DNA from: an uncultured Prevotella sp.
GTDB lineage: Bacteria > Bacteroidota > Bacteroidia > Bacteroidales > Bacteroidaceae
Direction of reading: 5' to 3'
DNA: 64,000 bases
NCBI GenBank assembly: GCA_900770395.1
Contig: CAAGKM010000043.1
Coordinates: 1-64,000 of the forward strand
Numbering within the stretch: the first letter of the stretch is position 1; the number at the start of each line of letters is the position of its first letter. The position numbers were made by a program, and so were the translations under genes. The notes below the pieces were generated by a model. It worked only from the letters and a program-made list of their open reading frames with translations. It had not been told where the DNA came from and did not search any database. This document shows positions 16,818 to 26,102 of the stretch, in pieces.

Positions 16818-18086
16818 ATGGACAACTCTGTAAAGCAATATATTGTAAAGGCACCGTCAGGAGTGCAAGCTGCCGTTGACCTGCCCTCGTCGAAAAGCAT
16901 CAGCAACCGCGCGCTCATCATCAGCGCACTTGCCGGTGGCGGCATTATACCTAAGAATCTCAGCGACTGTGATGATACAGAGGTGGTGATTGAGGCATTG
17001 AGGAATATGCCCGAGGTGATTGACATCAAGGCGGCGGGCACAGCCATGCGTTTCATGACTGCCTATCTCTCCACACGTGTGGGCGGCTGTCATATCATTA
17101 CTGGTACTGAGCGCATGAAGCACCGTCCGATAAAGGTGCTTGTGGATGCGCTCCGCTTCCTTGGAGCTGACATCGAGTATGTGGGTGAGGAGGGTTATCC
17201 GCCGCTGCGTATCTGTGGCAGGCAGATGGACGGCGGCACGCTCGATATTCAGGGCGATGTGAGCTCGCAGTATATATCGGCATTGCTTATGGTGGCCCCA
17301 GTGATGCGCCAGGGGCTGACGCTCAATCTCAAGGGTGAGGTAATCTCGCGCCCTTATATTGACCTTACTCTTTGCATGATGCGTGAGTGGGGCGCGAGGG
17401 TGGAGTGGACCGACCAGCGCACCATCACCGTGGAGCCTTATCCATATATGGCCCGCGACTACGTGATTGAAAACGATTGGAGCGCGGCAAGCTACTGGTA
17501 TGAAATCATGGCGTTGTCGAGGGGTGACGGCGATTCTCTGATGCTCAACGGGCTGATGGACGGCTCAAAGCAGGGTGACTCATCATTGCGTTATGTGTTC
17601 AGTCTTTTAGGGGTGAAGACAGTGTTTGCCGAGACTGGCAGCATCACCGATGTGAGGCTTAAGCGCGTAAAGTCGATGGTGCCTCGCCTGGAGTATGATT
17701 TTATTAACTCGCCCGACCTTGCGCAGACATTTGTGGCCGCTTGTTGCGCCATGGATGTGAAGTTCCATTTTCGAGGGCTGCAGACGTTGAAGATAAAGGA
17801 GACCGATCGTATTGAGGCTTTGAAGACGGAGATGCTGAAGTTGGGATATGTGCTTCACGACGTTAACGGCTGTGAACTGTATTGGGACGGTGAGCGGTGC
17901 GAGCCTGCAACCGACATGTCGATAGACACTTACGATGACCACCGCATGGCATTGGCGTTTGCCCCGATGGCTCTGCGCCTTGGAGAGATGAGGATAAACA
18001 ATCCGCATGTGGTGTCGAAGTCTTATCCCCACTTCTGGAGCGACTTGCGCTCGGCTGGGTGGACAATAACCGAGGTGCCATGCTGA
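16818..18086 (+). CDS. aroA: 3-phosphoshikimate 1-carboxyvinyltransferase (EPSP synthase)
   Basis: 422 aa. Shikimate pathway enzyme joining shikimate-3-phosphate and phosphoenolpyruvate. Hallmarks are LPSSKSISNRALIISALAGG near the start (substrate lysine and Ser/Asn/Arg), GTAMRFMTAYL, the GDVSSQYISALLM loop, the SPDLAQTF segment, LKIKETDRIEAL and DTYDDHRMALAFA. The glycine-rich GTAMRF motif (Ala where class I enzymes have GNAGTA-type) is common in Bacteroidetes. Its 3' end overlaps the next gene by 28 bases in another frame. Confidence 0.96.
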   Translation: MDNSVKQYIVKAPSGVQAAVDLPSSKSISNRALIISALAGGGIIPKNLSDCDDTEVVIEALRNMPEVIDIKAAGTAMRFMTAYLSTRVGGCHIITGTERMKHRPIKVLVDALRFLGADIEYVGEEGYPPLRICGRQMDGGTLDIQGDVSSQYISALLMVAPVMRQGLTLNLKGEVISRPYIDLTLCMMREWGARVEWTDQRTITVEPYPYMARDYVIENDWSAASYWYEIMALSRGDGDSLMLNGLMDGSKQGDSSLRYVFSLLGVKTVFAETGSITDVRLKRVKSMVPRLEYDFINSPDLAQTFVAACCAMDVKFHFRGLQTLKIKETDRIEALKTEMLKLGYVLHDVNGCELYWDGERCEPATDMSIDTYDDHRMALAFAPMALRLGEMRINNPHVVSKSYPHFWSDLRSAGWTITEVPC

Positions 18087-18469
18087 TACTTCTCGCGGCA
18101 CTCGTGGTGCTGGGCATTGTGGCGGCGGTGGCTACAAAGATACTTGTGAATACTGTCGATGACGACATCCCTGCGGTGAATGCCGGAAGCGACTGCGGCA
18201 CATGTAATGGCGATAACGACAAGTGTGAGCAGACTTGTATGATGGAGGCGGCGGTCAGAAAGGTGGAGTATTACGATGACGAGGAGCTTGACTTGTACAA
18301 GGACCGCCCGTCTGACGGTTATAGCGATGATGAGGCAGAGCAGTTTCGTGAGGTTCTCTACAGCATGCGTCAGGATGAGGTGGCAGGATGGAACCGCAGT
18401 CTTATTCTCCGTGGCATAAATCTGCCCAATCAGGTGAAGGACGAGGTGGTAATGCTTATCGGGGAGTGA
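18059..18469 (+). CDS. Membrane-anchored protein with a CX2CX6CX3C cluster, unknown function
   Basis: 136 aa. One N-terminal helix (about 7-31, AMLILLAALVVLGIVAAVA) anchors a soluble domain, probably outside the cytoplasm. Just after the helix comes DCGTCNGDNDKCEQTC, a four-cysteine cluster with spacing CX2CX6CX3C that could bind a metal or form disulfides. The remainder is acidic (YYDDEELDLYKDRPSDGYSD) and ends in a helical NQVKDEVVMLIGE segment. It starts inside aroA (28-base overlap) and ends 24 bases before a metal-type ABC permease, so the three genes are probably one transcript. I do not know the family's function. Confidence 0.7.
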   Translation: MDNNRGAMLILLAALVVLGIVAAVATKILVNTVDDDIPAVNAGSDCGTCNGDNDKCEQTCMMEAAVRKVEYYDDEELDLYKDRPSDGYSDDEAEQFREVLYSMRQDEVAGWNRSLILRGINLPNQVKDEVVMLIGE

Positions 18470-18493
18470 GGAGTGTTGAGTGAGGAGTTTAAT

Positions 18494-19303
18494 ATGGATT
18501 CTGTTTTTTCTGTTTTTGAATACGAGTTTTTCCGCAACGCCGTTATCGGGTGTTTGCTTGCAAGCATTGTGTGCGGCATTGTGGGCACATATATTGTCAC
18601 ACGCCGTCTGGTGTTTATCAGTGGCGGCATTACTCATGCCTCGTTTGGAGGCATAGGGCTTGGCGTATATCTCGGCATAAGCCCAATACTTGGAGCCACG
18701 GCGTTTGCCGTGGCAAGCGCACTGGGTGTGCGGTGGCTGACGGATGGCCGTGGTGTCCGTCAGGACTCTGCCATTGCCATATTCTGGACTCTCGGCATGA
18801 GCGTTGGCATCATCTTCTGCTATCTCACCCCGGGATTTATCACCGACATGGCGTCGTATCTTTTTGGCAGTCTGCTCACCATAGGTGTCGCTGATATTAT
18901 TATCCTTGCCGTGCTTGCTGTGGTGGTGCTTGTGGTGTTCGCTGTGTTCCGCCGTGTCATCATTGCCGTGTCGTTCGACAGTGATTTCGCGCGCACTCAG
19001 CGGTTGCCTGTTGCTGTTGTAGAGTATGGCATGATGGTGCTTGTGGCTGTCACCATTGTCGCCACTCTCCGTATGATTGGCGTGGTGATGGTTATCAGTC
19101 TGCTCACCGTTCCGCAAGTCACCGCCAACCTTTTCACGCATAATTATTCCACCATGTCACTGCTCAGCATTGCGGTGAGCATGATGTTTTGTCTTGTTGG
19201 CTTTGCTGTTAGCTTTTGGCTCAGCGTGCCTTCGGGTGCCGCCATCATCCTTGTGTCGGTCATTGGCTATGCTTTTGCCCGAATTATAAAACGATACGTT
19301 TAG
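18494..19303 (+). CDS. Metal ABC transporter permease (ABC-3/ZnuB family)
   Basis: 269 aa from the ATG at 18494; a GTG seven codons upstream (18473) is possible but lies in repeat sequence. Eight or so hydrophobic segments, and the family signature RRLVFISGGITHASFGGIGL (substrate-path and ATPase-contact loop). It belongs to the family importing Zn, Mn or Fe through the inner membrane. No ATPase or binding-protein gene is next to it, so partners must be encoded elsewhere. The adjoining Cys-rich protein could be an accessory factor (inference). The stop codon lies inside the first unit of a 21-bp tandem repeat. Confidence 0.9.
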   Translation: MDSVFSVFEYEFFRNAVIGCLLASIVCGIVGTYIVTRRLVFISGGITHASFGGIGLGVYLGISPILGATAFAVASALGVRWLTDGRGVRQDSAIAIFWTLGMSVGIIFCYLTPGFITDMASYLFGSLLTIGVADIIILAVLAVVVLVVFAVFRRVIIAVSFDSDFARTQRLPVAVVEYGMMVLVAVTIVATLRMIGVVMVISLLTVPQVTANLFTHNYSTMSLLSIAVSMMFCLVGFAVSFWLSVPSGAAIILVSVIGYAFARIIKRYV

Positions 19304-19374
19304 AATCGCAAATTAATCGTTTAGATTTGCAAACGATACGTTTAGAGTTGTAAACGAGTCGTTTGCCATTGCGA
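19291..19374 (+). repeat. Four degenerate 21-bp tandem repeats
   Basis: Units at 19291-19311, 19312-19332, 19333-19353 and 19354-19374 share a core near CGTTTAGA at the same register. Units 1 and 3 carry the dyad AAACG-N3-CGTTT. The array begins inside the last codons of the permease gene and ends about 50 bases before the alpha-2-macroglobulin promoter. A 21-base period equals two helical turns, so stacked protein-binding sites are possible. Confidence 0.8.
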
Positions 19375-19426
19375 CTTTTAAATAAAGTAGTTCCTCTACA
19401 AAAAATATTAAAAAAGTTCTTGATTT

Positions 19427-19457
19427 TTTGATATATAGTGGAATATTAGTATCTTTG
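19427..19457 (+). promoter_or_regulatory. Promoter of the alpha-2-macroglobulin operon
   Basis: TTTG (19427-19430), 19-base spacer, TATCTTTG (19450-19457), 22 bases before the ATG. Confidence 0.75.
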
Positions 19458-19479
19458 CAGAATAAACACAATTAAAATT

Positions 19480-22400
19480 ATGAGAAAGTATTTTATGATG
19501 GCACTGATGGCTGTTGTGAGCATGACAGCCGGTGCGCAAAACATAAAGCAGCTGTGGCAGCAAGTGGATGATGCAAGCAAGAAAGACCTGCCGAAGCAGG
19601 AGATTGCTGCATTGGAAAAGATTGTGAAGGCGGCTGACAGACAGCAGTCGTATGGCAATCTGCTCAAGGCGGAGCTGCGTTTGGTGCAGGCTAAGTGTAA
19701 TGTGTCGGCAGACTCACTCAAGCCTGCGGTGGAGCGTCTTGAGTTTCGCATGGCGCTGATGAGCAACAAGGTGCAGCGGTCGGTCTACTGTGCTGTGCTC
19801 AGCAAGATTTATTCGCAGAGCATGGAGCTTTCCGACAGTGCCGAGGCTATTGCAAAGCGCTATGCCCGTATGGCGGTGGAGTTTCCCGATGCGCTGGCGG
19901 GGGTGAAGGCGTCGGCATATAGCGAGGTGATAGCTAAGGGCGTTGACAGCGAGATTTTCGGCAACGACCTGCTGAGCGTGGTGGGATTCACGCTCAATGA
20001 CTACCGCACCATGCACGACTATTATTTGAAGACGGGCAATCGCCGTGCGGCATGTATCGCCGCAAAGTTTATGATAACGGCAAGTGAGCAGACTCCTAAG
20101 AGAAAATATGCCGCGCTCGATTCGCTGCTGAATGTATATGGCGACCTCGACGTTGCAGGCAGCGTGGCAGTGGCAAAGTTCAACCACATGCCAGACAATA
20201 GCATTAAGGAGCGCATGGACTACCTGCACGATGCAATTGCCAAATGGAGCGACTGGAAGGAAATCGGTACGCTGCGCATTGCTGAGAAGCAGTTGACAAA
20301 TCCGCAGTACCGTGTGCAGATGGAAAACCGCTCAATACCAGGCAAGGCTCAAAAAATTGAGCTTGGTGCCGTGCGCAACATAAACAGTTTGACACTCAAT
20401 GTCTACAAACTGACTGTGGACGGCTCAACCCTGCGGACACCTGAGAACAGTAACGACCGCAAGCGGCTGATGCTGGGTGCCCGGCAGCTTGTCGATAAGA
20501 CTGTGACACGCAAAATTGTGACTGCCGATGGTACCAGCTATGCCAATTATGAGGAGCACCGCGATAGCATGGAGATTGCCGGTCTGCCAGTGGGAGTGTA
20601 TCTGATGGAGTTTAAGAGCGACAATGGCATCAGCGCCTATTCTCTCTATCATGTGAGCGATGTGATGTGCCTCGCCATCTCGCCAAAGAACAAGACTAAG
20701 CGCTTTGCCGTAGTCAACGCCACAACAGGACAGCCCATTGCCGGAGCGAAGATTGATATTTTCAAATACCGCAACGGACAGCGTCAGGTGAAGCAGACTC
20801 TCACATGCAATGACAAGGGTGAGGCACGTTACAATGCTACTGGTGATGAGGACGGACTTGTGTTTGCATACACAGCCACCGACAAGGCGGCTGCGCCAAG
20901 TTATGCACACTCAAACTATTATTTCTACAGCGACCGGGAGTCAACCCAGACTGTGATAATGACTGACCGCGCCATTTACCGTCCGGGACAAACCGTACAT
21001 ATGGCGGCTGTGGTGTACAGCCACAAGAACTATGTGGAGAATACTGCCGTGGCTGGCAAGAGCGTAACCGCAACCTTGTATGACGCCAACCGCAAGACAT
21101 TGGCGGAAAAGACTCTCACCACCGATGAGTTCGGAAAGGTGAGCGCTGACTTCGCACTGCCCGAGGCAGCTATGAACGGAATGTTCTCGATAAGGGTGAA
21201 CACCGACCGCCAGTTCTTCAGGGTGGAGGAGTACAAGCGTCCGACATTCACGGTGGAAATCGACGAGCCTGCAACCGATTACAAGATAGGCGACACGGTG
21301 ACTGTAAAGGGTCGTGCCAAGAGCTACTCTGGAATGCCTGTGGAGGGTGCGAAGGTGGCTTACACTTTGAGATACCGTGTGCCGTTCTGGTACCGCATGT
21401 ACGGATTCTATGGTTTTAACGATGACTTTATCAAGTCCGATACCATCACCACCGCTGAGGGTGGCGAGTTCTCGGTGAAGGTGCCTGTAACCGCACTGAA
21501 GAATGCAGAGAATCTGCGCAAGATTTTCTGCAACATAGAGCTGGCTGCCGATGTCACTGACCTTGCCGGCGAGACACACAGCGCACAGACACAACTGCCA
21601 TTGCCGCTGCGCAAGGGTATGCTCACCAGCGACATGTCGCCCCAATACGTCGCCGACAGTCTGAAGACCGTCACATTCAGCTATCTAAACGCTCTCGGCA
21701 AGAATGTTGAGAAACCTATGACTTGGAATATTGACGGTGTTAAATGGAATGATGCTGTAACTGATGGCAAGAGCATCAGCATAGAAAAGATTATAAAATC
21801 ACTGAAGAGCGGCAAGCACACTCTTATAGCCATCTGCGAGGGTGACACACTGAAGCATGAGTTCACAATATTCCGCTTCACAGACAAGAAGCCTGCCGAA
21901 TATACACGCTCATTCTTCTATCAGAGTGCAGGTCAGTTCACTGCCGACGGCAAGCCTGTAACCATTATGCTGGGCAGCAGCGACAAGGATGTGCATGTGC
22001 TATACAGCATCGTGAGCGGCGGTGGTGACAAGGGTGAGGTGCTTGAGGAGGGTGCTGTGGACATCAGTGACTGCTACTATACTCGCAACTTCACTTACCG
22101 TCCCGAGTATGGCAACGGTCTCGCTGTTGCCGTGGCTTGGGTGAAGGAAGGCAAGACATATTCTTATCGTTATGATATACGTCGCCCTGAGCCTGATAAC
22201 AAGCTGAAATTAGAATGGACAACGTTCCGCGACAAGCTGACGCCAGGGCAAAAAGAAGAGTGGACACTGACAGTGAAGCGTGCCAACGGCACAGCTGCCG
22301 ATGCGCGGCTTATGGCTACGATGTTCGACAAGTCGCTCGACCAGATAACACGTCACCACCCTGTATTCTCGCCGGCAGTTAACATCTCTGTTCCTAACAC

Positions 22401-25020
22401 ATATTGGATGGGCGGCGATTATTCACGGATATACCTTTATAAGTCGAAGAAATTAGGCTCTAAAGTTGGTATGCCTTTGCAGTTCTCCGTTCTCGACCAG
22501 AACCTGTTTGGCGGAGCGTATGGCGAGGTGCTTATGGGCCATGGTGTGCGTTTGATGAGACATTCGCAGGCAACACGAGGACTTGAGGAAGAGAAGGTGA
22601 TGGAAAGTGCTGCGGCAATGCCTGCTCCAGGGATTAAATACGATTCAGAGGAAATAACATCACGCGATGAGGTGTCAATAGGAAATGCAAAGGAAGTTGC
22701 GTCAACTGAGGCCGGTGCTGGTTCATCAGATGATGTGGGCATGATGGAAGAGGAAGAGCCGGCAATCCGTGAGAATCTCAACGAGACGGCTTTCTTCTAT
22801 CCCGCACTGCGCACCGACAGCCTGGGCAACATCACGATGAGGTTCACACTGCCCGAGGCTCTCACCACATGGCGCTTCCTCGGCATTGCCCACACCAAGG
22901 ACATCAGCGTGGGCACCCTTGAGGGCGAGGCTGTGGCACAGAAGGAGGTGATGGTGCAGCCAAACATGCCGCGCTTCATCCGCATGGGTGACATGGCGGA
23001 GATTGTGGCGCGCATTGCCAACCTCTCGGAATCGGTCAAGAGCGGCAAGGCAACAATAACCCTCGTTGACCCGATGACCGAGAAGACCGTCTTCACCACA
23101 AGCACTGACTTCGCCGTGGAGAGCGGAAAGACAACCGCCGCAACATTCGCATATACTCCCGACAGCAACACCCCGACACTGCTCGTATGCAAGGTGACGG
23201 TGAAGGGCGAGGGTTTCGGCGACGGCGAGCAACACTATCTGCCGATACTTCCTGACAAGGAGCGCGTGACAAAGACCGTGACCTTCACACAGACCACAGC
23301 CGGCACAAAGACCATCGACATAGAAAAGCTGTTTGCCACAAAGGAGAACGCGAAGCTCACAGTGGAGTACGCCGACAACCCCGCATGGATGGTGATGCAG
23401 GCTTTGCCGCAGACGGGTACTCCCGATGACGAGAGTGCGGTGAGACAGGCGGCATCGTTCTATGCCAATACTCTTGGCGCATATATCGCCGCCAAGGTGC
23501 CTGCGCTGAAGACTCTCATAGCTCAGTGGAGCCGTGAGCAGGGCAGCGAGACCTCACTCACAAGTAACCTTGCAAAAAACAGTGAGCTGAAGGATATCGT
23601 GCTCAACGAGACTCCGTGGATGAATGACGCTGACAGCGAGACAGAGCAGCGCCGTATGCTTGCAACGTTCTTCGACGAGAATCTTATAGGCAACCGTAAA
23701 AGCTCGGCAATAGAAAAACTTGCCAAGCTGCAGAAGGCTGACGGCTCATGGAGCTGGATGCCTGGAATGGATGGCAGCAGCTATATCACCACCTCTGTGG
23801 CTGAGATGCTTGTGAGAGTGAATGCAATGACAGGAAAGCAGAAGGAGACTGCCGCCATGCTCGGCAAGGCACTGCGCTGGCTCGACAAGAATGCTGTGAA
23901 GGAGGTTGAGGAGATGAAGCGCAATCAGAAGAAATACAAGACTCTGCCTTCGTTCCCAAGCCGTGAAATGCTGCAATATATTTATATCCGATCGCTCGAC
24001 AACACAGGCATTAGCGCTGCCGCAAGCAATGCCATCAGTTATCTCATGCCGCTGCTGAAGAAGGAGATAAAGAGCCAGACAATGTACGACAAGGCAATGA
24101 CGGCGGTGATACTCAGCAAGCGCGGAGAGACTGCCGCTGCACGCAGTTATGTGCAGAGCCTGAAGGAATACACCGTCTACCGTGAGGATATGGGACGTTA
24201 CTATGACACTAAACGTGCCGGATATTCGTGGCGCGACTACCGCATACCTACACAGGCAATGGCGATAATGGCTCTGCAGACCGTCACTCCTAATGACCGT
24301 CAGACCGTGAGCGAGATGCAGCGCTGGCTGCTGCAGGAGAAACGCACTCAGGCGTGGGATACTCCGCTCAACACCGTGGATGCCATCTATGCTTTCCTCG
24401 CCGACAACACACTGACGACAAATGTTGAGCCAACGAGGATTGCCATCGACGGTAAGGCTCTCGACATGCCTGCCGCAACGGCTGGAATAGGCTACCGCAA
24501 GACAGCGATTGCTAATCCTGAGGGCAAGACACTGACCGCAGAGAAGATCGGCAATGTCACCTCATGGGGCAGTGTGTATGCACAGTTCATGCAGCCCGTT
24601 GCCGACATTGCATCTGACGGCACTGAGATGAGCATAAAGCGTGAGATGTTTGTGGTGAACGGTGACAAGCGCACAGCCGTGACAAAGAAGAGCCAGCTGA
24701 AGGTGGGCGACAAGGTGGTGGTGAGAATCACCGTCACTGCAGCGCGCGACCTCGACTTCGTGCAGATTACCGACCGCCGTGCTGCCAGTATGGAGCCAGT
24801 AAGCCAGTTGAGCGGTTACCGCTTTGGCTGCTACGTGTCGCCAAAGGACAGCCGCACCTGTTATTACTTCGACCGCATGGCGAAGGGCAAGCATGTGGTG
24901 GAGACCGAGTATCACATCGACCGTGCTGGAGAATATACCACAGGCACCTGCACCGCAGAGTGTGCCTATGCTCCTGAATTCAGAGCTGTTGATAAGGGCA
25001 TGATAATTAAAAGTGAATGA
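19480..25020 (+). CDS. Bacterial alpha-2-macroglobulin family protein without a thioester motif
   Basis: 1846 aa. Signal peptide MRKYFMMALMAVVSMTAGA. About 400 residues of helical, repeat-like N-terminal sequence follow, then the MG2 signature TDRAIYRPGQTVHMAAVV (about residue 492) and further macroglobulin domains. A flexible, acidic bait-like region (about 1060-1095, with GSSDDVGMMEEEEP) precedes the A2M domain LPEALTTWRFLGIAHTKD (about 1125), which is followed by the alpha/alpha-barrel region. Where the CxEQ thioester would be, the sequence reads MVMQALPQTGTPDDESA, so covalent trapping of proteases is not possible. Such non-thioester A2Ms are thought to inhibit proteases or help protect the envelope. 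It is followed by a DUF1573 gene with overlapping stop and start (ATGA). Confidence 0.9.
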   Translation: MRKYFMMALMAVVSMTAGAQNIKQLWQQVDDASKKDLPKQEIAALEKIVKAADRQQSYGNLLKAELRLVQAKCNVSADSLKPAVERLEFRMALMSNKVQRSVYCAVLSKIYSQSMELSDSAEAIAKRYARMAVEFPDALAGVKASAYSEVIAKGVDSEIFGNDLLSVVGFTLNDYRTMHDYYLKTGNRRAACIAAKFMITASEQTPKRKYAALDSLLNVYGDLDVAGSVAVAKFNHMPDNSIKERMDYLHDAIAKWSDWKEIGTLRIAEKQLTNPQYRVQMENRSIPGKAQKIELGAVRNINSLTLNVYKLTVDGSTLRTPENSNDRKRLMLGARQLVDKTVTRKIVTADGTSYANYEEHRDSMEIAGLPVGVYLMEFKSDNGISAYSLYHVSDVMCLAISPKNKTKRFAVVNATTGQPIAGAKIDIFKYRNGQRQVKQTLTCNDKGEARYNATGDEDGLVFAYTATDKAAAPSYAHSNYYFYSDRESTQTVIMTDRAIYRPGQTVHMAAVVYSHKNYVENTAVAGKSVTATLYDANRKTLAEKTLTTDEFGKVSADFALPEAAMNGMFSIRVNTDRQFFRVEEYKRPTFTVEIDEPATDYKIGDTVTVKGRAKSYSGMPVEGAKVAYTLRYRVPFWYRMYGFYGFNDDFIKSDTITTAEGGEFSVKVPVTALKNAENLRKIFCNIELAADVTDLAGETHSAQTQLPLPLRKGMLTSDMSPQYVADSLKTVTFSYLNALGKNVEKPMTWNIDGVKWNDAVTDGKSISIEKIIKSLKSGKHTLIAICEGDTLKHEFTIFRFTDKKPAEYTRSFFYQSAGQFTADGKPVTIMLGSSDKDVHVLYSIVSGGGDKGEVLEEGAVDISDCYYTRNFTYRPEYGNGLAVAVAWVKEGKTYSYRYDIRRPEPDNKLKLEWTTFRDKLTPGQKEEWTLTVKRANGTAADARLMATMFDKSLDQITRHHPVFSPAVNISVPNTYWMGGDYSRIYLYKSKKLGSKVGMPLQFSVLDQNLFGGAYGEVLMGHGVRLMRHSQATRGLEEEKVMESAAAMPAPGIKYDSEEITSRDEVSIGNAKEVASTEAGAGSSDDVGMMEEEEPAIRENLNETAFFYPALRTDSLGNITMRFTLPEALTTWRFLGIAHTKDISVGTLEGEAVAQKEVMVQPNMPRFIRMGDMAEIVARIANLSESVKSGKATITLVDPMTEKTVFTTSTDFAVESGKTTAATFAYTPDSNTPTLLVCKVTVKGEGFGDGEQHYLPILPDKERVTKTVTFTQTTAGTKTIDIEKLFATKENAKLTVEYADNPAWMVMQALPQTGTPDDESAVRQAASFYANTLGAYIAAKVPALKTLIAQWSREQGSETSLTSNLAKNSELKDIVLNETPWMNDADSETEQRRMLATFFDENLIGNRKSSAIEKLAKLQKADGSWSWMPGMDGSSYITTSVAEMLVRVNAMTGKQKETAAMLGKALRWLDKNAVKEVEEMKRNQKKYKTLPSFPSREMLQYIYIRSLDNTGISAAASNAISYLMPLLKKEIKSQTMYDKAMTAVILSKRGETAAARSYVQSLKEYTVYREDMGRYYDTKRAGYSWRDYRIPTQAMAIMALQTVTPNDRQTVSEMQRWLLQEKRTQAWDTPLNTVDAIYAFLADNTLTTNVEPTRIAIDGKALDMPAATAGIGYRKTAIANPEGKTLTAEKIGNVTSWGSVYAQFMQPVADIASDGTEMSIKREMFVVNGDKRTAVTKKSQLKVGDKVVVRITVTAARDLDFVQITDRRAASMEPVSQLSGYRFGCYVSPKDSRTCYYFDRMAKGKHVVETEYHIDRAGEYTTGTCTAECAYAPEFRAVDKGMIIKSE

Positions 25021-26090
25021 TTATGAAAGTAAAGAATATAATGGTAGCGGTAGTGCTGGCAATGATGTCATTGCCAGCATCCGCACAGAAGATAGTTGTA
25101 GAGAATGCCTCGATAAATTGCGGGCAGTCGCTGTTTCAAACTCCGGTGACGGCAACATTCCAGTTGCGTAATAAAAGCGGCAGGCGGATGACGCTTACTG
25201 AGGTACAGCCCGGAAGCGGTTGCACCATTGTGGAACAGCCTACTGGTGAGATTGGAATAGGGGAGAAATTCTCCATCAAGGTGGCTTACGACGGAAAGTT
25301 GCTTGGGCACTATTTCCGCGATGTTACGGTGAAAAGCAATGCTGACTGCCGTCCGCTGTATCTGCGCATGACGGGTGAGGTGCGCACGGAACTGAAGGAC
25401 TATGGCGGCATCTTCCCGTTCCAGTTTGGCGACTTGAAGACCGATAAGAACTATCTTGAGTTCGATGATGTGAACAAGGGTGATAATCCTGTACAGGAGA
25501 TTACTGTGTTCAATGCCGGCAAGAAGGTGTTGCAGCCAAATCTGATGCACCTGCCGCCGTATCTGTCGGCGTATGTGATGCCCGAGAAACTCAATCCCGG
25601 GCATCGCGGAAGGATAAGCATCTCTCTGGCGTCGGACAAACTGTACGGTTATGGTCTGACACAGACCACGGTGTATCTTGCCAATGTGCTTGGCGAGAAG
25701 GTGAGCAACGACAATGCCGTTGGAGTGTCGGCTGTACTCTTGCCGTCGTTTGAGCAGCAGACAGAGGCGCAAAAGGCGTTTGGGCCTTGTCTTGGCATGT
25801 CATCGGAGATTGTGGAGCTTGATTTTAACGGCAAGAAGAAAGCCTCTGCCGAGGTTACGCTTGCCAACACGGGTAAGGCTCCGCTCAACATCACCGCCCT
25901 GCAGATGTTCACTACAGGACTGAAGGTGACGCTGTCGAAAACGGTAATACCTGCTGGAGACCACGCCAAGCTGAAGATTGTGGGCACTCAGTCAGAGCTG
26001 AAAAAAGTGCGCACCCGTCCGCGTGTGCTGATGATTACTGATGATCCGCAGCACGCAAAGGTCGTGGTGGAATTACGAATTAATAATTAA
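25017..26090 (+). CDS. DUF1573-type secreted protein with immunoglobulin-like repeats
   Basis: 357 aa. The signal peptide ends SLPASAQ. The mature part has repeated beta-sandwich segments typical of DUF1573/ASH-like domains (VTATFQLRNKSGRRMTLTEV, EITVFNAGKKVL, AEVTLANTGKAPLNITALQ). The family is widespread in Bacteroidetes periplasm and outer membrane, with no defined reaction. The ATG at 25017 overlaps the A2M stop; a second ATG at 25023 is equally possible. Translational coupling with the A2M gene suggests the two proteins work in the same compartment. The stop codon is followed directly by short attaat-type repeats. Confidence 0.75.
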   Translation: MIMKVKNIMVAVVLAMMSLPASAQKIVVENASINCGQSLFQTPVTATFQLRNKSGRRMTLTEVQPGSGCTIVEQPTGEIGIGEKFSIKVAYDGKLLGHYFRDVTVKSNADCRPLYLRMTGEVRTELKDYGGIFPFQFGDLKTDKNYLEFDDVNKGDNPVQEITVFNAGKKVLQPNLMHLPPYLSAYVMPEKLNPGHRGRISISLASDKLYGYGLTQTTVYLANVLGEKVSNDNAVGVSAVLLPSFEQQTEAQKAFGPCLGMSSEIVELDFNGKKKASAEVTLANTGKAPLNITALQMFTTGLKVTLSKTVIPAGDHAKLKIVGTQSELKKVRTRPRVLMITDDPQHAKVVVELRINN

Positions 26091-26102
26091 TTAATAATTA
26101 AT

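Noticed and set aside
19291..19374. Tandem repeats as a CRISPR array
   Set aside because: Units are contiguous 21-mers without spacers and are degenerate; no cas genes are present.
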